This document shows positions 6,465 to 11,291 of a stretch of DNA of 11,291 nt, piece after piece; the first letter of the stretch is position 1; each line of letters begins with the position of its first letter. The translations under genes and the position numbers were made by a program. Source of the stretch: Clostridiales bacterium (lineage in GTDB: Bacteria > Bacillota > Clostridia > Oscillospirales > Acutalibacteraceae); NCBI GenBank assembly GCA_012522615.1, contig JAAYKB010000015.1, positions 1 through 11,291 on the forward strand, written 5' to 3'. The notes below the pieces were generated by a model. That model was not told the origin of the DNA. It ran no database searches and worked only from the letters and a program-made list of their open reading frames with translations.

Positions 6465-6505
6465 AACAATTTATACTTGAATTGTTTTGCGACTGCTAGT
6501 ATAAT
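6465..6505 (+). promoter_or_regulatory. Proximal liv promoter with inverted repeat over the -35 box
   Basis: TTGAAT at 6477-6482, a 17-base spacer and perfect TATAAT at 6500-6505 make a good sigma-A promoter with a start near 6512, about 46 bases before livJ. A perfect 7-bp inverted repeat, AACAATT (6465-6471) and AATTGTT (6480-6486), spans the -35 hexamer and is a plausible operator. GATTTTCTGATAACG at 6516-6530, just after the start site, matches the CodY consensus at 11 of 15 positions by my count; ATTTTTTTGAAAACC at 6398-6412 also matches 11. Both matches are weak for such an A/T-rich region. Confidence 0.6.
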
Positions 6506-6557
6506 AAATGATATTGATTTTCTGATAACGGAGAAAACTATAATTGGAGGGTGTTTT

Positions 6558-7700
6558 ATGAAAAAAAGACGCGTTCTATCACTCGTGTCGGCAGCGGTTA
6601 TGCTGACAGGTATAGTTGCGGGATGTAAGTCCAAAGAAGATGATAAAATAATAATCGGCGGACTTGCCCCATTGACCGGCAATGTAGCACAGTATGGACA
6701 GGCTGTTGATAATGCTGTAAAGATGGCGATTGAAGAAATTAATGAAAAAGGAGGTATCTTAGGCAAGAAGATTGATTACAGAAGCGTTGATGAAAAGGGA
6801 GATCCCACCGAGGCAGTAAACGCCTATTACAGTCTGGTTGAAGAGGGCATCGTTGCGCTTATAGGCGACGTAACATCCAAGCCTTCAAAATCTGTTGCTC
6901 AAAAAGCGGCAGAGGATAATATGCCCATGATTACCCCCTCCGGCTCGGAAGAAAGCATTACAAAAGTCGGAAAAAATGTGTTCCGTACCTGCTTTATCGA
7001 CCCCTATCAGGGTAAACTCATGGCGGATTATGCCTTCAAAAAGTTGAATGCAAAGTCTGCTGCCATCCTTTTTGACACGGGCGATCCTTATTCGACCGGT
7101 ATTGCCGACGCTTTTGATGCAGCCGCAAAGGAGCTTGGCATGACCGTTACAAACAAAGAGGGTTATGCCTCCGGAAGCACTGATTTCAAAACACAGCTTA
7201 CGAAGATACAGGGTTCCAAACCTGATGTGCTGTTGTTACCTGTTTATTATAACGATGTTGCTCTTATCGCAGTTCAGGCAAAGCAGATTGGTATCACCGC
7301 GAAGCTTTTGGGCGGCGACGGCTGGGCAGGAGTCCAGAATCAACTTGACGAAAAGAACATGGATGTGCTGGCAAACTCTTATTTCTGTAATCAGTATGAT
7401 CCTACCAGCTCGGATCCGGATATGCAAAACTTCCTGAAAAAATACAAGGAAAGATATAAGACCGATCCGATTATGTTTGCGGTGCTTGGCTATGACACGG
7501 CTTATATTCTGACCGCTGCTATCGAAAGGGCCGGTTCAACCGATCCTGATAAGATTATTGAAGAACTTAAAAAGACCGATTATGATGGATTAACAGGGAA
7601 AACCGTATTTAACGAAAACCGCAACCCTGTACGTCTTGCTTATATTACAACATTTGAAGGAAAAAAAGAAAAGGTACTGGAAAGCTATTCGGTAGATTAA
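6558..7700 (+). CDS. livJ: Branched-chain amino acid ABC transporter, substrate-binding lipoprotein
   Basis: A 380-residue extracellular binding protein that captures leucine, isoleucine or valine for the LivHMGF importer. A basic start (MKKRR), a hydrophobic stretch and the lipobox VAGC give cleavage before C23, which would be lipid-anchored to the outer face of the membrane. The rest is a type I periplasmic-binding fold of the Peripla_BP_6/Leu-Ile-Val group: IIIGGLAPLTGNVAQYGQ (31-48) with the helix NAVKMAIEEINEKGGILG, ligand-binding loops GDVTSKPS (103-110) and ITPSGSEES (125-133), DPYQGKLMADYAF near 148-160, and the C-terminal LGYDTAYILTAAIE. The exact ligand cannot be read from sequence; other family members bind amides or urea, but the leu neighbour favours branched-chain amino acids. 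ATG 6558 has GGAGGG six bases upstream; the upstream in-frame extension lacks a ribosome site and would bury the signal peptide. Separated from livH by 148 bases with a hairpin, so it may be expressed in excess. Confidence 0.95.
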   Translation: MKKRRVLSLVSAAVMLTGIVAGCKSKEDDKIIIGGLAPLTGNVAQYGQAVDNAVKMAIEEINEKGGILGKKIDYRSVDEKGDPTEAVNAYYSLVEEGIVALIGDVTSKPSKSVAQKAAEDNMPMITPSGSEESITKVGKNVFRTCFIDPYQGKLMADYAFKKLNAKSAAILFDTGDPYSTGIADAFDAAAKELGMTVTNKEGYASGSTDFKTQLTKIQGSKPDVLLLPVYYNDVALIAVQAKQIGITAKLLGGDGWAGVQNQLDEKNMDVLANSYFCNQYDPTSSDPDMQNFLKKYKERYKTDPIMFAVLGYDTAYILTAAIERAGSTDPDKIIEELKKTDYDGLTGKTVFNENRNPVRLAYITTFEGKKEKVLESYSVD

Positions 7701-7712
7701 ATTAGGAAGCAC

Positions 7713-7781
7713 TAATTATCCATAAGCCGATAAAGAGGGTGACTTGGTTTCACCCTCTTTTCGGGTTGTTAAGGATAATTA
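7713..7781 (+). terminator. Nested hairpin between livJ and livH, probable partial terminator
   Basis: The inner perfect stem AAAGAGGGTG (7732-7741) pairs with CACCCTCTTT (7751-7760) and is followed by TCGGG, so the U-run is short (TTTT in total). An outer 9-bp repeat, TAATTATCC (7713-7721) and GGATAATTA (7773-7781), encloses it. Read-through must occur because livHMGF have no clear promoter of their own. The structure probably reduces downstream transcription and stabilises the livJ mRNA 3' end. Confidence 0.65.
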
Positions 7782-7848
7782 ATAAAGACTCATAAAAGCG
7801 CCGGAGGCTTATAACTCGGAATGAGTAACGGATTTGGAAGGTGCAGCG

Positions 7849-8727
7849 ATGGATTTTTTGAAGCATATTATAAACGGTTTGGGGCTGGGAAGCATTTATG
7901 CGCTGGTTGCTCTGGGATACAGCATGGTTTATGGTATCGTCCAGTTGATAAACTTCGCCCATGGCGATATTATCATGGTAGGCGGATATACGCTTTATGT
8001 TGTTATGGCAAGTCTGGGGTTGCCGCTTTGGGTTGCGGTTCCGGCTTCTATCCTGCTGTGTGCTCTTGTCGGTATGATAATCGAGCGGGTGGCATACCAG
8101 CGTCTTCTGGTGCATAATGCGGCTCGGATTTCGCTTCTGATAACAGCAATGGGTGTAAGCATATTTCTGCAAAACTCCTTTATGCTGATGTTTGGCTCTG
8201 CACCAAAGCATATTTCTGTTTTCCCTTCGCAATTAATCCGTTTAGGAAGTCTTGAAATGGATTCATCAACCGCGATTAATATAGTGGTATCGGTAATGAT
8301 GATGGCGGCACTTCAAATCCTTGTCAACAAGTCTAAAATCGGCAAGGCAATGAAGGCTACTTCGGAAGACTCCGGAGCGGCTAAGCTTATGGGTATTAAC
8401 ACATATAAAGTAATAGCGTTTACTTTTGCGCTGGGATCGGCTATGGCTGCCGTCGGCGCGATACTTTACTGCAACACCTATCCGCAGATTAAGCCGGATA
8501 TGGGCAACCTTCTGGGGCTTAAAGCCTTTGTCGCCGCAGTGCTGGGCGGAATCGGCTCAATTCCGGGAGCCATGTTGGGAGGATATATCCTCGGGGTGGC
8601 AGAGAGTCTTACCATGGCATATATCAGCACTACCCTGACCGATGCTGTTGTGTTCGGTATTCTTATACTTATGCTTTCGGTAAAGCCGTCCGGACTTATG
8701 GGCAAAAACAGAAAGGAGAAGGTGTGA
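7849..8727 (+). CDS. livH: Branched-chain amino acid ABC transporter, permease LivH
   Basis: A 292-residue inner-membrane permease, one of two that form the translocation channel. The opening GLGLGSIYALVALGYSMVYG (10-29) and INFAHGDIIMVGGY (34-47) are family hallmarks. About eight hydrophobic segments follow, then a cytoplasmic coupling loop KIGKAMKATSEDSGAAKLMGIN (163-184) that should contact the ATPases. The C-terminal AAVLGGIGSIPGAMLGGYILG (229-249) and VKPSGLMG (278-285) are also typical. Start chosen at ATG 7849: GGAAGG at 7836-7841 is seven bases upstream, and the in-frame TTG at 7834 would overlap that site. Its stop TGA overlaps the livM ATG by one base (TGATG), so the two are translationally coupled. 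Confidence 0.96.
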   Translation: MDFLKHIINGLGLGSIYALVALGYSMVYGIVQLINFAHGDIIMVGGYTLYVVMASLGLPLWVAVPASILLCALVGMIIERVAYQRLLVHNAARISLLITAMGVSIFLQNSFMLMFGSAPKHISVFPSQLIRLGSLEMDSSTAINIVVSVMMMAALQILVNKSKIGKAMKATSEDSGAAKLMGINTYKVIAFTFALGSAMAAVGAILYCNTYPQIKPDMGNLLGLKAFVAAVLGGIGSIPGAMLGGYILGVAESLTMAYISTTLTDAVVFGILILMLSVKPSGLMGKNRKEKV

Positions 8728-9749
8728 TGGGAAGCATCAAAAAGAAAACCGGCTTATATTATATTGTTAACACCGTTCTCGTCGCCCTTCTCTTTGTGAT
8801 TCTTCTTGTTTTAATAAACACCGGAGTAATCAACAGGTATAATACTCAGATTCTGACATTTGTATGTATTAACATTATTCTTGCTGTCAGTCTGAATCTT
8901 GTCACCGGAATTTTGGGTCAGCTTGTACTTGGTCATGCCGGATTTATGCTGGTGGGGGCATATGCTTCCGCATTGTTTACTAAAAATATAGGTTTACCGC
9001 TTAGCGTATCTTTTCCCATAAGCTTGATGCTCGGCGGTTTGCTTGCAGCTGCATTTGGAGTCATAATCGGGATACCTGCGCTGCGGCTTAAGGGTGATTA
9101 TCTCGCTATTATAACCTTGGGATTCGGAGAAATTATACGCGTTGTTTCATATAACCTTGAGATTACAAACGGAGCGAAAGCACTTGACGGCATTAAGTCT
9201 CTGAGCAGTCGACAAAATCCCAGCCCAATGTTTATATACGGGTACTTGACCGCTGCTGTTATAATAGTTTTGCTATTTACATTCGGTCGTTCCCGGCATG
9301 GACGGGCAGTAATCTCTATTCGTGAAGATGAGATTGCTGCCGAAGCAATGGGGGTCAACACAGTTTATTATAAGCTGTTTGCATTTGTATTCGCAGCCTT
9401 TCTCGCGGGTATCGCTGGAGGATTATTTGCACACAATTACGGAACCATCGACCCGGCTAAATTTGATTTTAATCGCTCGGTTGAAATCCTGATTATGGTG
9501 GTGCTTGGTGGGATGGGCTCGATTACCGGTTCGGTAATATCGGCAGGAGCACTTACAATACTATCCGAAAAGCTGCGTGAATTCTCTCAGTACCGCATGA
9601 TTCTGTATGCCGTTATTCTCATACTGGTGATGCTGTTCAAGCCTTCCGGCCTGATGGGGCGTTATGAAATTTCAATACCCGGGCTCATGCACAGGCTCGT
9701 AAGGAAGATCAGGGACAGAAAAAAAGTCGCCAAGACGGGGGAGGCCTGA
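8727..9749 (+). CDS. livM: Branched-chain amino acid ABC transporter, permease LivM
   Basis: A 340-residue inner-membrane permease pairing with LivH. After a basic start, a first helix spans 12-31; the family blocks SLNLVTGILGQLVLGHAGFMLVGAYASA (55-82), PALRLKGDYLAIITLGFGEIIR (117-138), the coupling loop HGRAVISIREDEIAAEAMGVN (191-211), VVLGGMGSITGSVISAG (258-274) and FKPSGLMGRYE (304-314) are all present. The C-terminal tail from about 320 is strongly basic. ATG 8727 has AAAGGAG at 8712-8718 eight bases upstream; GTG 8724 is a less likely start. Only three bases separate its stop from the livG ATG. Confidence 0.96.
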   Translation: MGSIKKKTGLYYIVNTVLVALLFVILLVLINTGVINRYNTQILTFVCINIILAVSLNLVTGILGQLVLGHAGFMLVGAYASALFTKNIGLPLSVSFPISLMLGGLLAAAFGVIIGIPALRLKGDYLAIITLGFGEIIRVVSYNLEITNGAKALDGIKSLSSRQNPSPMFIYGYLTAAVIIVLLFTFGRSRHGRAVISIREDEIAAEAMGVNTVYYKLFAFVFAAFLAGIAGGLFAHNYGTIDPAKFDFNRSVEILIMVVLGGMGSITGSVISAGALTILSEKLREFSQYRMILYAVILILVMLFKPSGLMGRYEISIPGLMHRLVRKIRDRKKVAKTGEA

Positions 9750-9752
9750 GCA

Positions 9753-10511
9753 ATGCATCTGTTGGAAATCAAGGATCTCGGAATTATATTCGGCGGCTTG
9801 CAGGCCCTCAACGACCTTCATCTTGTCGTCGACGACAAGGAGATTGTCGGTCTTATCGGGCCGAACGGTGCGGGCAAGACAACAGTTTTTAACCTCCTCA
9901 CCGGTGTTTATCCCCCGAGCGGGGGGGCGATACGGCTGGAGGGTAACAGCATAATAGGCAAAAAGCCGTTCCAGATAAACCGTATCGGGATTGCGAGGAC
10001 CTTTCAGAATATCCGTTTGTTCAAATATATGTCGGTTGCCGACAATATCAAGCTTGCGATGAACCATAACATGAAATACAATGTCGTTTCGGGTATGCTC
10101 CGGCTTCCCTCCTTTTGGCGGGAGGAACGCGCGATTGACAAAAAAGCCCGGGAGCTGCTTAAAATTTTCGATATGGAGGAGCTTGCCGACCAGATGGCGT
10201 CCAGTCTCCCCTATGGCCAGCAAAGAAAGCTGGAGATTCTGCGCGCGCTCGCGTCTAACCCCAAGCTCCTGCTTTTGGACGAGCCCGCCGCGGGAATGAA
10301 CCCGACCGAAACGCGTGATTTGATGGAGGTTATCCGCCGTATCCGCGACAGATTTAATGTGGCTATTCTCCTTATCGAGCACGATATGAGTCTGGTTATG
10401 AATGTATGCGAGCGCTTGTATGTTCTGGATTACGGCAACCTTATTGCCGCGGGAACCCCTGAACAGATACGCACAGACGAAAAGGTAATCGCCGCCTACC
10501 TCGGAAAATGA
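9753..10511 (+). CDS. livG: Branched-chain amino acid ABC transporter, ATPase LivG
   Basis: A 252-residue cytoplasmic ATP-binding subunit that powers import with LivF. Seen are Walker A GPNGAGKT (36-43), Q-loop Q85 (TFQNIRLF), the LivG-type signature LPYGQQRKLEI (152-162) in place of the standard LSGGQ, Walker B KLLLLDEP (171-178) followed by AAGMNP, and switch histidine H210 (LIEHDM). The helical subdomain from about 105 to 150 is longer than in LivF, as usual. The C-terminal GTPEQIRTDEKVIAAYLG is the standard ending. GGGGGAGG at 9737-9744 is eight bases before ATG. The third-position GC is visibly higher than in livJ, livH and livM. Confidence 0.97.
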   Translation: MHLLEIKDLGIIFGGLQALNDLHLVVDDKEIVGLIGPNGAGKTTVFNLLTGVYPPSGGAIRLEGNSIIGKKPFQINRIGIARTFQNIRLFKYMSVADNIKLAMNHNMKYNVVSGMLRLPSFWREERAIDKKARELLKIFDMEELADQMASSLPYGQQRKLEILRALASNPKLLLLDEPAAGMNPTETRDLMEVIRRIRDRFNVAILLIEHDMSLVMNVCERLYVLDYGNLIAAGTPEQIRTDEKVIAAYLGK

Positions 10512-10574
10512 CTTTGCTTTCTTTCGGGACGGACAGGGCGGGTGTGTTATTCGGTTGGAAAGGCGTGGCAAATA

Positions 10575-11285
10575 ATGCTGAGTGTGAATGATATTAATGT
10601 GTATTACGGCGCAATCCATGCGCTTAAGGGTGTATCCTTCCATGTTGAGGAGGGAGAAATCGTTTCTTTAATCGGAGCGAACGGCGCGGGAAAAACCACC
10701 GCGATGCATACCATCTCGGGCCTTTTGCACTCAAAAACGGGCGACATCACCTTTATGGGCAACAGCATATCAAAGACCGAGCCGCATAGGATTGTGCGGC
10801 TTGGGCTTGCGCAGGTTCCCGAGGGCAGGCGGGTTTTCGCCAGCATGACGGTTCAGGAGAACCTTGAAATGGGCGCATATGCGCGTTCACGCTCTCAGGG
10901 TCGTGAGATTGAACAAGATCTCGCGCTGGTTTTTAAGCGGTTTCCCCGCCTTAAAGAACGCCGCCGCCAGCAGGCGGGAACCCTTTCGGGCGGCGAACAG
11001 CAGATGCTGGCAATCGGGCGCGCCCTGATGTCCCGCCCCAAAATGCTTCTGCTGGACGAGCCGTCCATGGGACTTTCCCCCATATTGGTTCAGGAGATTT
11101 TCAGTTGTATCCGCGAGGTCAACGAGGGCGGGACAACAATACTGCTGGTCGAGCAGAACGCCAAGATGGCGCTGTCGGTGTCCGACCGGGCGTATGTACT
11201 TGAAACCGGCTGTATCATTCTCGAAGGCAAATCGTCCGAGCTTCTTGATAATGACGAGGTCAAGAAGGCCTATCTCGGAGGATGA
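10575..11285 (+). CDS. livF: Branched-chain amino acid ABC transporter, ATPase LivF
   Basis: A 236-residue cytoplasmic ATP-binding subunit, partner of LivG. It has Walker A GANGAGKT (34-41), the family motif QVPEGRRVFASMTVQENLEMGAY from 80, signature LSGGEQQ (137-143), Walker B MLLLDEP (157-163) with SMGLSP, and VEQN (192-195), where glutamine replaces the switch histidine, as is normal in LivF. Length is typical. ATG 10575 (MLSVNDINVYYG) aligns with the usual LivF start; GGAAAGG at 10557-10563 is 11 bases upstream, a little far. A GTG at 10542 would add 11 residues that do not look like LivF. The 63-base gap after livG shows no promoter or terminator. It is complete, ending six bases before the window edge, and whether the operon continues cannot be seen. 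Confidence 0.95.
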   Translation: MLSVNDINVYYGAIHALKGVSFHVEEGEIVSLIGANGAGKTTAMHTISGLLHSKTGDITFMGNSISKTEPHRIVRLGLAQVPEGRRVFASMTVQENLEMGAYARSRSQGREIEQDLALVFKRFPRLKERRRQQAGTLSGGEQQMLAIGRALMSRPKMLLLDEPSMGLSPILVQEIFSCIREVNEGGTTILLVEQNAKMALSVSDRAYVLETGCIILEGKSSELLDNDEVKKAYLGG

Positions 11286-11291
11286 TTTCTG

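Noticed and set aside
6287..6766. 159-codon open frame on the minus strand near the liv promoter
   Set aside because: It overlaps the livJ signal peptide region and both liv promoters, and its composition is that of AT-rich non-coding sequence.
9672..10643. 323-codon open frame on the minus strand
   Set aside because: Antisense to livG, crossing into livM and livF; no ribosome site and no family resemblance.
10766..11285. Missing switch histidine in LivF (VEQN instead of an HD-type motif)
   Set aside because: Glutamine at this position is normal for the LivF family, so it is not a defect.
1..11291. CRISPR arrays, insertion sequences, tRNA or rRNA genes, prophage or defence genes
   Set aside because: No repeat-spacer pattern, transposase, structural RNA gene or defence-type protein was seen on either strand.

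Overview
The window reads as chromosome of an anaerobic, low-to-mid-GC Firmicute of the class Clostridia. Signs of this are consensus sigma-A promoters, strong Shine-Dalgarno sites, a tRNA-sensing T-box leader, a lipoprotein-anchored solute-binding protein and an Hcp with the cysteine spacing typical of strict anaerobes. No CRISPR array, insertion sequence, tRNA, rRNA or phage gene was seen.

Layout: (1) 28-942, a multi-pass membrane protein resembling the DUF975 group, closed by a hairpin. (2) 951-1143, a 26-residue hydrophobic miniprotein, apparently unannotated, with a good ribosome binding site, a possible sporulation-type (sigma-K-like) promoter and a strong terminator. (3) 1151-3070, a two-gene unit of a small ferredoxin and hybrid-cluster protein (hcp), preceded by a perfect 14-bp palindrome placed where a CRP/FNR-type activator such as HcpR would bind, and ending in a terminator shared with the converging leu unit. 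(4) 3124-6280, minus strand, a leuA2-leuB unit behind a consensus promoter and a complete T-box leader with leucine specifier codon CTC. (5) 6323-11285, plus strand, a full branched-chain amino acid ABC importer livJ-livH-livM-livG-livF, with a hairpin between livJ and livH.

Together, regions 4 and 5 form a divergent module: leucine synthesis on one side and leucine/isoleucine/valine uptake on the other. Biosynthesis is gated by uncharged tRNA-Leu through the T-box. The transporter promoter region carries an inverted repeat over the -35 box and weak CodY-like sequences, so it may respond to the amino acid pool directly. The leuCD genes needed between LeuA and LeuB are not in the window. Region 3 is a separate nitrosative/redox-stress unit.

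The main gene families here are well known and I see no clear new multi-gene system. The least-described items are the miniprotein at 1009-1089 with its candidate promoter, and the palindrome before ferredoxin-hcp.
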